Shown: positions 54,669 to 64,000 of the stretch, in pieces
Layout: every line of letters starts with the position of its first letter
Position numbering within the stretch: position 1 is the stretch's first letter
From: Liolophura sinensis
Lineage: Eukaryota; Mollusca; Polyplacophora; Chitonida; Chitonidae
Assembly: GCF_032854445.1 (NCBI RefSeq)
Contig: NC_088303.1
Location: forward strand, 4,845,501-4,909,500
Length of the DNA: 64,000 nucleotides
Direction: 5' to 3'
Notes under the pieces: generated by a model
The model's database searches: none
What the model saw: the letters and a program-made list of their open reading frames with translations, nothing else
Told to the model about the DNA's origin: nothing
Program-made: the position numbers and the translations under genes

Positions 54669-55617
54669 AGTGTTTTATTTGATTCATTGCATGCATTCAT
54701 AAAAGCTGAAGTATAAACTATGTATTTTCAGCTTCGATTCAAATGCCCATACTCATCAAATGCTCATGCATTGCACGAGATAAACTCCACCACACAGCTT
54801 GGACCCGATTCGCCATAGCACGAGAAAAGGTAGGCACAGGCTTGTAATGTTTTCAGTAATTCATGGTGTTTGTATACCGTTTTGATTAGCCTATAACTTC
54901 ATAGAGAGATGACTAAATATGAAAGCTGGTAACAGTTACAGCACAACACGTGTGATGTACGGAGTGACGATCGTTTCCGGCCTGAAGTAAGCCGGAATTG
55001 AGAAAGAGGGTTTGTGAACACACTAGTGACGTAAGACTCGTGTATCTTCAAGAGAAAAGTGATCAGTTTGGTGGATAATTGTACGAATTTTGATAAACCT
55101 GGTGATTCGCGGTAAGATATTTCAGTAAAAGAAAACGGCTTAGAACGCACGGCATGATGGTATATGCGAAACTAACTCGCCGATGCCACTGTGTGCATGT
55201 ACACCAAAAGAAAAGAAACAGCCTGGAATCTGGATTACCGCATATTTCACCCAGTCACTGAATATGCATGGCTGGAACTAGGTATAGGTTAGCCTCCTCT
55301 GTTCTTTCTTCTCAACTCGGTTAGTCCTTTAATAATCTATGAAAGGCAATGACTTTGTACACAGTGTGAAACATCAGTTTGTATTCAGCGCCATTTTAAG
55401 TTTACATACTGTACTTCAACCCGATATATAACCACATTTCCTCTTCAGATATCGGTGAAAGTACAAGAGATCGAGATAGACATTCCATCATTTTTGAAAC
55501 CTGCGAGACAGAAAATATGTCTCAGTTTAGGCTGAATAAATGGATGGAGTTTTTGCCTCACAGGTAAACACGAAGTTGAGAGCTGCCAGGATGGATAAAC
55601 AGCACAGGTAAAAATTT

Positions 55618-55765
55618 CTCGGTCTTTCAGCAACCTGCGGATGGTCGTGGGTTTCCCCCGGGCTCTACTCGGTTTCCTCCCACCATAATACTGGCTTCCG
55701 TCGTATAAGTGAAATATTATTGAGTACGGCGTAAAACCCCAATCAAGTAAATAAATAAATAAAAA
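55618..55765 (+). mobile_element. SINE family A 3' half
   Basis: GGATGGTCGTGGGTTTCCCC through GTACGGCGTAAAACCCCAAT and an AATAAATAAATAAA tail. The tRNA head is absent, typical of 5' truncation. Confidence 0.82.
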
Positions 55766-56850
55766 ATTCTCTATAGTATTTTTCAGTGCCGGCAAATGTA
55801 TAGCATATATAGCTTCATTCAGATCATAATTGACATGCAGGATATCTGATTATAGCTGGCCCCCTATTCTATACAGCTGAGCGCATTGTGTTGTCAGTGG
55901 GTTAAATACTTCGTCAACGCTTTTGTTTTGTCACATATACTTTTCACTCATATCGTTCATCCTGTCAAGTTATGTCAATCAAACAGGCCTTGGATAAAGG
56001 TTACAGTTAACGATATCACAATGTGTATAGTTGATAGACAATTCGTGATCTGTGAGTGACTGTGTAACAATGCTGTATAAATAGGTAAAAAAAAAACAAT
56101 CCGCAGTTACACAGATTTACGTTAGCTGCGTGCGTTGGCGTACATGTTCTTACGAGATATTGTTGAGGCCATACCTTGGAGGTGCGTGAGTGTTACGCGA
56201 GTGCATTTTTGGAAATACGATCGAGTGTTAGTATTAAAAGACTAGACTAGAACGTTTTGTGGATAAAGATGAATCGTGCGGAGGTGGGGGTTGTCCTGAG
56301 AAAATAGGAGCCAGGGACGGGTGGGGGAACAGGAGCATGAAAGATTCCATTCATACATCTGGTATCGACACATATGTTCACGCTTCGATCTATTTTTAAC
56401 TCAACCATCGTACGCCTTAATACTGTATAGGGTCTCTCGGCTGTATCTTGATACCAAAAACCAGGCCAAAGTTTGGGGCCTGGAGAAGATCGAGGCGAGT
56501 AAACCGGAGGGTCAAGTTTGTTAGCGTGTAATCTACATTCCACCGCCAATCGAGGGACTATACAAACACCAGATCGGCTATTTCTGGACGAGGCAAACAT
56601 GACGCCATAATCGAGTTTCGTAGCCGGTTGTATAGATGAGCAATTTAGCCAGGGAGTTGTAGTAAGTCCAGATTATACATGGGTAGAGCACGTCGCACGT
56701 CTTCCGATGAAGCCCTATGTTTATGCAGGCGATGTTAAATTAGAAGACCTTTGAACATTGTTTGATTTGGTGACATGAAGAGATCGGAAGTATAGCTGAG
56801 ATCAGATTGTACTGGTACTGCAGACAGCGCCGTACGTGCTGAGGAGAAGA

Positions 56851-57093
56851 ATGTCGCTGGTTAAGACGCTCGAGTTTGTGTGGGGACTAACCATCACTCT
56901 GCTGTGCTTGGTCGTTCCCCTTGGGTACGGCACCCAACAGCCTGCCCGTGACACCTTCACGGCCGCCGTGTACGAGCATCGTGTCCGAAATCCTCCCGAC
57001 CCCGAAGCTGTGGTGACGAGAGACGAAGCCATAGCCTGGTCCTACAGAAACCTCCGAGTGTATAGGGAACAGGCTAAGATTGCCGCCAGGAAG
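56851..57093 (+). CDS. Vanin-like gene exon 1 (signal peptide and start of the nitrilase domain, residues 1-81)
   Basis: ATG 56851 (A at -3) is followed by a signal peptide and TAAVYEHRVRNPPDPEAVVT, the N-terminal vanin motif. The donor GTATAC at 57094 is in phase 0 with exon 2. An upstream in-frame GTG at 56836 is not needed as a start. Confidence 0.9.
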
Positions 57094-60000
57094 GTATACT
57101 ACCTATGTACGACAATAGCCATAGCACTGTCTCCTCTTTAGCAGCTAATAGCCTTTCATGTCCTCCCAGAGCACTTGTTAGAGCAAATGGCCACATGATT
57201 ACCTACAGTCAAAAAGCTAGCTGTGTCTCCCAATAGGCTGCCTAGGGCTTTATACTGTATGGTTAAGTTATAGCTGTAGGTAGGGCTATTTTAACATGGG
57301 CAATCCCCTTATACAAACGCGGATATCTTAGACATACGTGTTAAGACATAAGACCAATTTACCCACCTCATATTAACACAAATGCTCATTTCAAACTGCA
57401 CGAATACTGACTGTGTGTAACTGGTCTTACGAGTAATTCATGTAAATTTTCACGGTGTAACCGTAACCTGGTCACCGTGTCCGGTAAGGGCCTTCAACTC
57501 GTCTCTAAGTATTCCAGGTACACTACAAAAATAAGCTCTTAAGCTATTTCAGCTGAAGGAATAGGCTTGTTGAGATTTCGTCGTGACATCAGAATGGATT
57601 GTCATTGCTAAATTATATTATGTTATATATCCTCCCCTTATTCTGTTATCCCAACAGAATTCTTTGTTGGTGTAACGGGGATTCCATTTGCTTTAGACAT
57701 TATTCCATAAGTCAAAAAATATCCCACAAAAAGCGTTGTACGCCAAGCTTAACAGATTCGTATGTAGAGTGTAGGCCTGAACCTGCATGAACACAAATAC
57801 TTTTGAACTTTGTGAAGTACATCGCTTATCTGAAGGCTGACCCATACCTCTTGTTATCGTATAGGAGTCCTGTGATTCAGAGCTGTTGACAGTTTTATCG
57901 TGTCTTAAGGCGGGAGATAAACACATACCGAGTCACCAAGTTCGTTTAGTCACTTGCTCTGATTACGTGGAATGTTACATCGGAAATAGGGCGGCAGAGT
58001 GTGAGCAGATGTGTATAGGCGTACACAGTGTTGTTAATACTGGGAGTTGTCAGCCAGGCTTTAATATGGAGCTAGCTCAGATGTATGTAGGCCCACATGT
58101 ACATGCTTTTAGGCGGAAAATATGTCCTACTTACTGAACAATGTACTACCTGCGTGTCATAAAAAAAAAGGTATGGTGTAAGCAGGCCAAACATTCTTAT
58201 GCCCATGACATTGCGTTCTTCACAAAACACATCTATAAGTATAAACAGTAATTGGAGAGGGTGATTAAGTCCATGTGTTTTTCATACTAACGTTACGTTC
58301 TTCACAAAACACGTCTATAAGTATAAACAGTAATTGGAGAGGGTGATTAAGTCCATGTGTTTTTCATACTAACGTTACGTTCTTCACAAAACACGTCTAT
58401 AAGTATGTAAACAGTAAAGAGTAGTAGGAGAGGGTTTTAAGTCCATATGTTCTTATATCCAACGATACGTTGTTCACAGAACACACCCGTAAGTATATAA
58501 ACAGTAAAGAGTAATGGGAGAGGGTTTTAAGGCCATATTTTCTCATGTCCAACGTTACATTCTGCACAAAACATGTCCGTAAGTATATAAACAGTATAGA
58601 ATAATAGGGGAGGGTTTTAAGGCCATATGTTCTCATATCCAACGTTAAGTTCTTCACAAGACACGCCCGTAAATATAAGCAGTAAAGAGTAATAGAAGAG
58701 GTCTTTAAGGCCATATGTTCTCATATCCAACGTTACGTTCTTCACAAAACTCATCCGTAAGTATATAAAAAGTAAAGAGTAATAGGAGAGGGTTTTAAGG
58801 CCATATGTTCTCATATCCAACGTTAAGTTCTTCACAAGACACGCCCGTAAATATAAGCAGTAAAGAGTAATAGAAGAGGTCTTTAAGGCCATATGTTCTC
58901 ATATCCAACGTTACGTTCTTCACAAAACTCATCCGTAAGTATATAAAAAGTAAAGAGTAATAGGAGAGGGTTTTAAGGCCATATGTTCTCATATCCAACG
59001 CTATGTTCTTCACAAAGCACATCCGTAAGTATATGAACAGTAAAAAGTCATAGGAGAGGGTTTTAAAACCATATGTTCTCATATCTAACGTTATGTACTT
59101 CACAAAACACATCCGTAAGTATATGAACTGTAAAGAGTAATAGGGGAGGGTTTTAGGGCCATAAGGTCATATCCAACGTTGCGTTCTTCACAAAACACGT
59201 CCGTAAGTATAAGCAGTAAAGAGTAATAGGAGAGGGTTTTAAGGCCACATGGTCTCATATCCAACGTTACGTCCTTCCCAAAACACGTTCGTAAGTATAT
59301 AAACAGTAAAGAGTAATAGGAGAGGGTTTTAAGGCCACAGAACATTGATCGGAATGGTGTGATTTAGGGTAAACAGAACATTGATCCGAATAGTGTGACT
59401 TAAGGGAAACAGAATAGTGGTTTGAAAAGTGTGACTTAGGGGAAAGGGAACACCGATTCGAATAGTGTGAGCTGGGGAAAACAGACCATACATCCCAATG
59501 TGTGAGACACAGAAAAACAGAGCACTCATCCGACATGTGCAAGTTAATGAAATCAAAACGGTGTTCAGAGCGTATTGTAAGTTATGCGAACACGGACCAG
59601 TGAGACGTGTATTTTAAGTTAAGGAAACACGGACCAGTGGACCAGTGAGACGTGTATTGTAAGTTAAGGGAACACGGACGAGTGAGACATGTATTTTAAG
59701 TTAAGGGAACGCGGATAGGTGAGGTGTGTAGTGTAAGTTAAACAGTGAAATGTGTTTGGCAAGTTATGGGGAAACGGACCAATGAGAAGTGTAATGTAAG
59801 TTACTTCGCTGCGAGTTCAAGCCCCACTCCTGCTGGATTCCTCTGCACTCGCACGTGGGAGGGTCATCCACCAGCTGATGACCATAGGTTTCCCCCGGGC
59901 TCTCCCCGGTTTCCTCCCACCAGAATGCTGGTCAGCGTCGTACAAATGAAAAGTTAAGGGAACACGGACCAGGGTGATGAGCATTGCCAGTTAAGGGAGA

Positions 60001-61928
60001 AGTACCACAGTGTTCTGACAGTTAATAACCGGCATTGTAAGTTAACGAAGAGCGAACCAGTGAGACGGGCGTTGTAGAAAGTCGTGAAGCACATTTACAG
60101 TACATTTTCACAGAGCCGCTTTCGGGGGGGGGGGATATTTGTAATTTTAGCAAGATTTGAACTTGCTCTATGGTCCCCCATCTTACAAGTACACAGAAGT
60201 CGTCATTCTATAACCGGGTGGTCCTATACTACGCACAAACCGTATTAGTTAACCTAAAAGGGAACATTTGTTCAGAAGCTTGAGTTACTCTCACAGTGGA
60301 AGTATTTGGCATTACGATTTGGCATTAGTTGGTCGGGATTAGTCCAATGAAAAGTCCAATAAAAAACTACATTACATGTACAATACCATTCTGACCATTT
60401 CTTAAAACTGATAATGATTAAATTTGAAACTGTGCGATATAGTTATTATTATAAAGCCTTGTCATGTTAACCATCCCCAGATGTACAGCAGTGAATGGAC
60501 TTTGTTTATCTGCTTTATTCCACCCAGGGTGCTGACATCATCGTTTTTCCGGAAAATGGAATTTTGGGCTATGACAAGACAAGGGCGTCCATAAGGCCTT
60601 ATCTGGAACTTATCCCCGAACCGAGAGGTCCGAGTTCAAACCACACAGTGGTACCATGTAAGGACAAGAAGCTGAGCAGAAATACCTCAAAACTGAAGAA
60701 CCTAAGCTGTTTAGCTCGTGACAATAGCATTTACGTAGTGGCCAACATGGCCGAAAAGTTGCCGTGCGATTCAGGCTATGATCTCAACTGTCCATACGAC
60801 GGCCAGTATCAATTTGATACAAATGTAATTTTTGATACAAAAGGAGAATTAGTGGGGAAGTACCACAAGAAATATCTCTACTGGCAGCCAATGTTTGACA
60901 CCGCGCCTGTGCCAGAGATTGTCGTGGTTCCCACTCCATTTGGAATTCTGGGAACGTTCGTGGCAGGCGATATCTACTATCAGTCTCCGGCATTGGAGCT
61001 AATAGAAAAAAATGGCGTTGATACTATCGCCATGACAACAACTTGGGATAACACTTTTCCATACCCGCGCGCGGTCGCAGTTCAAGAAGGATTTGCCCTG
61101 CGCATGCACGTGAATTTATTGGCTGCTAATACTCAGGCTATTAAGTATGACATAGGAGGCAGTGGGATCTATTCCAGTGCAGGAGCTGTAGTTTATCGAT
61201 ACAACACAACACATGACCATGGGCAACTTCTGATTGGTACGTTACCCACGAAACCAAGAGCGCAGACGCCCCAACCACTTCCGTCTTGGGTGGAAGATAA
61301 TCCAGAAGTTAAAGAGAAAAGTTTCCAAGCGACCATCTCTGGAAATACTGTTGAATGTCTTCCGTTAACACATTTAGAAGGCCGAGTAAGGCTATGTCAG
61401 AAGGATTTATGTTGCTCTTTGTCATATAGTTTCAAGAGGAAGAACGAAAATGAGTTGTTTGTTTTTGGAGTGTTTAATGGTTTACATTCCGAATTAATTT
61501 CCATGTACACCCAGACGTGTGGAGTTTTTAAATGCTCGAGTAAGCAGCCGGAGAGCTGTGGCATCGCTCCGACGACCAGTTCGTCAATCATCGGGGAATT
61601 CCGTATGTGGGGTACGTTCTCAAAATCCACGTATGTGTTCCCGTATGTTACAACTCAGGGTACCAGTGGGATTTGCTTGGCTCCAGGACAATTTGTCTTC
61701 CGTGACAATGTTCTCCATAGCGTGGACGGGTTAACGGACCCGTTGCTGTCCGCCATTTTGTTCGGCAGGAATTACTACCGGGACGATTTCACTGCTAGCG
61801 TTAACCCTCCGTACTCCACCGTTCCTCCCACCACAAAGCAAAACGGTGCTGCTGTCATTATTACGGCATCTACCTCAGCCTTTATCATAGTGTTTGCCTT
61901 GACATTTCGGACAATGATGCAAAAATGA
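56851..61928 (+). CDS. Vanin/biotinidase-like secreted nitrilase-superfamily protein, probable pseudoenzyme (2 coding exons, 547 aa)
   Basis: Joined from 56851-57093 and 60528-61928. Vertebrate relatives (VNN1-3, BTD) are extracellular amidohydrolases that release pantothenate from pantetheine or biotin from biocytin, using a Glu-Lys-Cys triad. Here residues 1-27 form a signal peptide (hydrophobic core TLEFVWGLTITLLCLVVPLG). The family's YEHR motif, the Glu loop IIVFPENGILGY (E90), YVVAN, and the Lys loop GKYHKKYLYW (K195) are present. At the nucleophile position the family has GIFTCFDI; here it is GTFVAGDI, so the Cys is Ala (A227, codon 60963-60965). The C-terminal domain is Cys-containing. 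A hydrophobic tail (about residues 520-541) before RTMMQK suggests GPI addition or one membrane span. The length fits VNN/BTD (about 510-545 aa). A binding or scaffold role is more likely than amidase activity; the substrate is unknown. Confidence 0.92.
57094..58189. other. Vanin-like gene intron, unique left part
   Basis: Unique AT-rich sequence, no array. Short open frames without similarity. Confidence 0.55.
58190..59340. repeat. About 90-bp tandem array in the intron of the vanin-like gene
   Basis: About 13 copies with CCAACGTTACGTTCTTCACA, AAACACGTCCGTAAGTATAT and AATAGGAGAGGGTTTTAAGG. A two-unit subset is itself repeated about 178 bp apart (58617 and 58795). Confidence 0.94.
59337..59545. 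repeat. About 39-bp repeat, 5 copies, vanin-like gene intron
   Basis: ACAGAACATTGATCCGAATA then GTGTGACTTAGGGGAA, increasingly diverged to the right. Confidence 0.8.
59560..60065. repeat. About 37-38-bp repeat, interrupted by a SINE
   Basis: AAGTTAAGGGAACACGGACC then AGTGAGACGTGTATTGT, about 6 units before and 2-3 after the SINE at 59803-59953. Confidence 0.8.
59803..59953 (+). mobile_element. SINE family A copy, both ends damaged
   Basis: B-box GAGTTCAAGCCCC, body GGTTTCCCCCGGGCTCTCCC and CCGGTTTCCTCCCACCAGAA, ending near GTCGTACAAATGAAA. It interrupts the 37-38-bp array in the intron of the vanin-like gene. Confidence 0.78.
60528..61928 (+). CDS. Vanin-like gene exon 2 (nitrilase and C-terminal domains, residues 82-547)
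   Basis: Acceptor TTCCACCCAG, then GADIIVFPENG, which directly continues exon 1 against the vanin family (AADQGAHIIV). A single uninterrupted 1401-nt exon ends at TGA 61926. The ATG at 60495 lies in the intron and is not the start. Sequons NHT, NTS and NLS near residues 119-141 fit secretion. Confidence 0.93.
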   Translation, partial: GADIIVFPENGILGYDKTRASIRPYLELIPEPRGPSSNHTVVPCKDKKLSRNTSKLKNLSCLARDNSIYVVANMAEKLPCDSGYDLNCPYDGQYQFDTNVIFDTKGELVGKYHKKYLYWQPMFDTAPVPEIVVVPTPFGILGTFVAGDIYYQSPALELIEKNGVDTIAMTTTWDNTFPYPRAVAVQEGFALRMHVNLLAANTQAIKYDIGGSGIYSSAGAVVYRYNTTHDHGQLLIGTLPTKPRAQTPQPLPSWVEDNPEVKEKSFQATISGNTVECLPLTHLEGRVRLCQKDLCCSLSYSFKRKNENELFVFGVFNGLHSELISMYTQTCGVFKCSSKQPESCGIAPTTSSSIIGEFRMWGTFSKSTYVFPYVTTQGTSGICLAPGQFVFRDNVLHSVDGLTDPLLSAILFGRNYYRDDFTASVNPPYSTVPPTTKQNGAAVIITASTSAFIIVFALTFRTMMQK

Positions 61929-61969
61929 GGACGGGGAAGATTAGAGGTGTGCGTTTTGCAGTGTAAATT

Positions 61970-63310
61970 TAAATCTTTCATATCAGATGTAGGACGTCCG
62001 ATCAACATGGGTCTCATATAGGATGTATGATCAAAATGGGTCTCCTGTAGGATGTATGATCAACATGGGTCTCATATAGGATGTATGATCAACATGGGTC
62101 TCATGTAGGATGTATGATCAGCAAGGGGCCGGGGGAAGGATGTATGGTCAACATGGATCAGATATAGGATGTATGATCAACATGGGTCAGATGTAGGATG
62201 TACGATCAACATGGTCTCCTGTAGGATGTATGATCAACATGGGTCTCATGTAGGATGTATGATCAGCATGGGTCAGATATAGGATGTATGGTCAACATGG
62301 ATCAGATATAGGATGTATGATCAACATGGGTCAGATGTAGGATGTACGATCAACATGGGTCAGATGTAGGATGTATGATCAGCATAGGTCAAATGTAGGA
62401 TGTATGATCAGCATGGGTCAGATGTAGGATGTATAATCAGTATGGGTCAGATGTAGGATGTAGGATCAGTATGGATCAGATGTAGGACCTATGGTCAGCA
62501 TGGGTCTCATGTAGGATGTATGATCAAAATGGGTCTCTTGTAGGATGTATGATCAACATGGGTCTCATATAGGATGTATGATCAACATGGGTCTCATGTA
62601 GGATGTATGATCAGCAAGGGGCCGGGGGAAGGATGTATGGTCAACATGGATCAGATATAGGATGTATGATCAACATGGGTCAGATGTAGGATGTACGATC
62701 AACATGGTCTCCTGTAGGATGTATGATCAACATGGGTCTCATGTAGGATGTATGATCAGCATGGGTCAGATATAGGATGTATGGTCAACATGGATCAGAT
62801 ATAGGATGTATGATCAACATGGGTCAGATGTAGGATGTACGATCAGCATAGGTCAAATGTAGGATGTATGATCAGCATGGGTCAGATGTAGGATGTATGA
62901 TCAGTATGAGTCAGATGTAGGATGTATAATCAGCATGGGTCAGATGTAGGATGTAGGATCAGTATGGATCAGATGTAGGACCTATGGTCAGCATGGGTCT
63001 CATGTAGGATGTATGATCAGTATAGGTCACATGTAGGGCGTATGATTAGCATGGGTCAGATGTAGGATGTACGATCAGTATGGGTCAGATGTAGGATGTA
63101 TGATCAGTATGAGTCAAATGTAGGATGTATGATCAGTATGGGTCAGATGCAGGATGTAGGATCAGTATGGGTCACATGTAGGACAATGATCAGCATGGGT
63201 TAGATGCAGGACATATGATCAGCATGGGTCAGACGTAGGACGCATGATAAGCTTGGGTCAGATGTAGGACGCATGATCAGCATGGGTCAGATGTAGGACG
63301 AATCGTCAGC
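61970..63310. repeat. Minisatellite, 29-bp unit, between the vanin-like gene and the 94-aa ORF
   Basis: About 46 copies with core CATGGGTCAGATGTAGGATG. A variant-rich block (with GCAAGGGGCCGGGGGAAGG) occurs at 62121 and 62614, 493 bp apart, exactly 17 units. The array begins about 45 nt after the vanin-like stop codon. Confidence 0.95.
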
Positions 63311-63595
63311 ATGGGTGATGATGATGACAATTGGCAAATGACCCAGTTTTTAGATGAACGACCAGATACCCTCGATTATGAGAATTACCTCGCACAACTC
63401 CGACTGGATGCAAACAGAATAGATAAGCTTCTGGGGGTGTGGGAAGGACCAAAATACTCACTGAGAATTGTATGTGCTGATGACTTCAAATTAATTCTTG
63501 GTGGGAAATGTGAAATGCGATACGCTTCCCACTACGTACGGGCCTACTGCTTACAGCCCACCACACCCGCCCTGCTACTGGATGCCATCTTGTAA
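63311..63595 (+). CDS. Hypothetical 94-aa ORF or terminal exon
   Basis: Reads MGDDDDNWQMTQFLDERPDT and continues through an amphipathic segment (LDYENYLAQLRLDANRIDKL) and GVWEGPKYSLRIVC to a TAA. I do not recognise the family. The codon pattern looks coding and two AATAAA signals follow (63698, 63728), so it is a plausible small gene or last exon. The ATGGGT start is contributed by the final unit of the 29-bp array, so the true 5' boundary may instead be a splice acceptor at the adjoining CAG (63307-63309). Confidence 0.45.
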   Translation: MGDDDDNWQMTQFLDERPDTLDYENYLAQLRLDANRIDKLLGVWEGPKYSLRIVCADDFKLILGGKCEMRYASHYVRAYCLQPTTPALLLDAIL

Positions 63596-63697
63596 AGAAA
63601 AGAACACCCTTATTTCAGTTAATACTGGAAATTGAAAGCCGATCGCCTCTAGTCCTTATTGCAATAAGTGTCCTTTGTAAGAAAATGAAGCTCCTAA

Positions 63698-63733
63698 AAT
63701 AAATATAGATAGGGGGCTTATATACAAAATAAA
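63698..63733 (+). terminator. Two AATAAA poly(A) signals after the 94-aa ORF
   Basis: AATAAA occurs at 63698-63703 and again at 63728-63733, 103 and 133 nt after the stop of the hypothetical ORF. This spacing is typical for a short 3' UTR. Confidence 0.45.
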
Positions 63734-64000
63734 GCATCTGGTTATACAAGTCAAAGATATCTGCTAATATATTTACAATGCAAATCTAAAAGTGATAGAA
63801 CTCTATTAACTGTAAAAAAAAGAAGAAACTGAAGGCTCCAGACATTTAAGAGCTCAAGGTCCAACTACCCGAAGATGACCCCCCTTCCACCCGTCTTCAA
63901 CCCACTCACCCTCGCCAACACAGATTTTGTACCCGTATCTCTCATGTGCTTTAGTGTACCATTATTAGTCGCTCACAAGAAAATCACAAAGAAAAGAGTA

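Larger units (their letters stand above)
53061..56850. other. Intergenic region upstream of the vanin-like gene
   Basis: Apart from the GC-rich repeat, hairpin and SINE fragment listed separately, I see no supported gene. Minus-strand frames of 120 and 117 codons (53288-53650, 56247-56600) lack recognisable motifs. The vanin-like promoter should lie at the right end; no core element was recognised. Confidence 0.5.

Noticed and set aside
56247-56600. 117-aa minus-strand ORF upstream of the vanin-like gene
   Set aside because: No recognised domain, splice partner or poly(A) signal; plausible chance frame in GC-richer sequence.
56836-56850. Extended N terminus of the vanin-like protein from 56836
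   Set aside because: The first codon is GTG, not ATG; the ATG at 56851 gives a normal signal peptide.
60495-60527. ATG at 60495 as start of the vanin-like protein
   Set aside because: The 11 codons before 60528 are intronic (end in TTCCACCCAG acceptor); exon 1 with the signal peptide joins in phase at 60528.

Overview
This is nuclear DNA of an invertebrate animal, most likely a lophotrochozoan (mollusc- or brachiopod-like). The evidence is multi-exon genes with GT-AG introns, tRNA-derived SINEs with ATCAAATAAATAAAT tails of the kind I associate with bivalve and brachiopod genomes, and an unusual density of minisatellites. The species cannot be fixed from the sequence alone. There are no bacterial, viral or CRISPR features.

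Two protein-coding genes are clear, both on the + strand. The first is an orthologue of HPS3, the BLOC-2 subunit needed for biogenesis of lysosome-related organelles. I rebuilt it as 24 coding exons from 7384 to 50727. All exon phases agree, the joined CDS is 3588 nt including stop, and the protein is 1195 aa. The second (56851-61928, two coding exons, 547 aa) is a secreted or membrane-anchored vanin/biotinidase-type nitrilase-superfamily protein. It keeps the catalytic Glu and Lys but has Ala in place of the catalytic Cys, so it looks like a pseudoenzyme. A third, unrecognised reading frame (63311-63595) followed by polyadenylation signals may be a terminal exon or small gene.

Layout: 1-7260 is upstream sequence with three minisatellites and a full-length SINE with target-site duplications. 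7261-7383 is the putative HPS3 promoter. 7384-50727 is HPS3, whose introns hold most of the repeats. 50728-56850 is intergenic, with a poly(A) signal, SINE fragments and a hairpin. 56851-61928 is the vanin-like gene, with a roughly 90-bp array in its intron and a 29-bp array just after its stop. 63311-64000 holds the last small ORF and its 3' flank.

By my rough count about 24 kb of the 64 kb is tandem repeat, in about 25 arrays whose units are mostly unrelated to each other. Three points stand out. (1) Upstream of HPS3 exons 12 and 15, the repeat unit is the intron/exon boundary itself (3' splice site plus the start of the exon), giving about 19 and 6 serial acceptor sites. (2) A 20-bp satellite in intron 20 carries a nearly perfect tandem duplication of 1792 bp. 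(3) Long open frames across several arrays exist because of repeat composition or because the period is divisible by three, and they should not be called genes.
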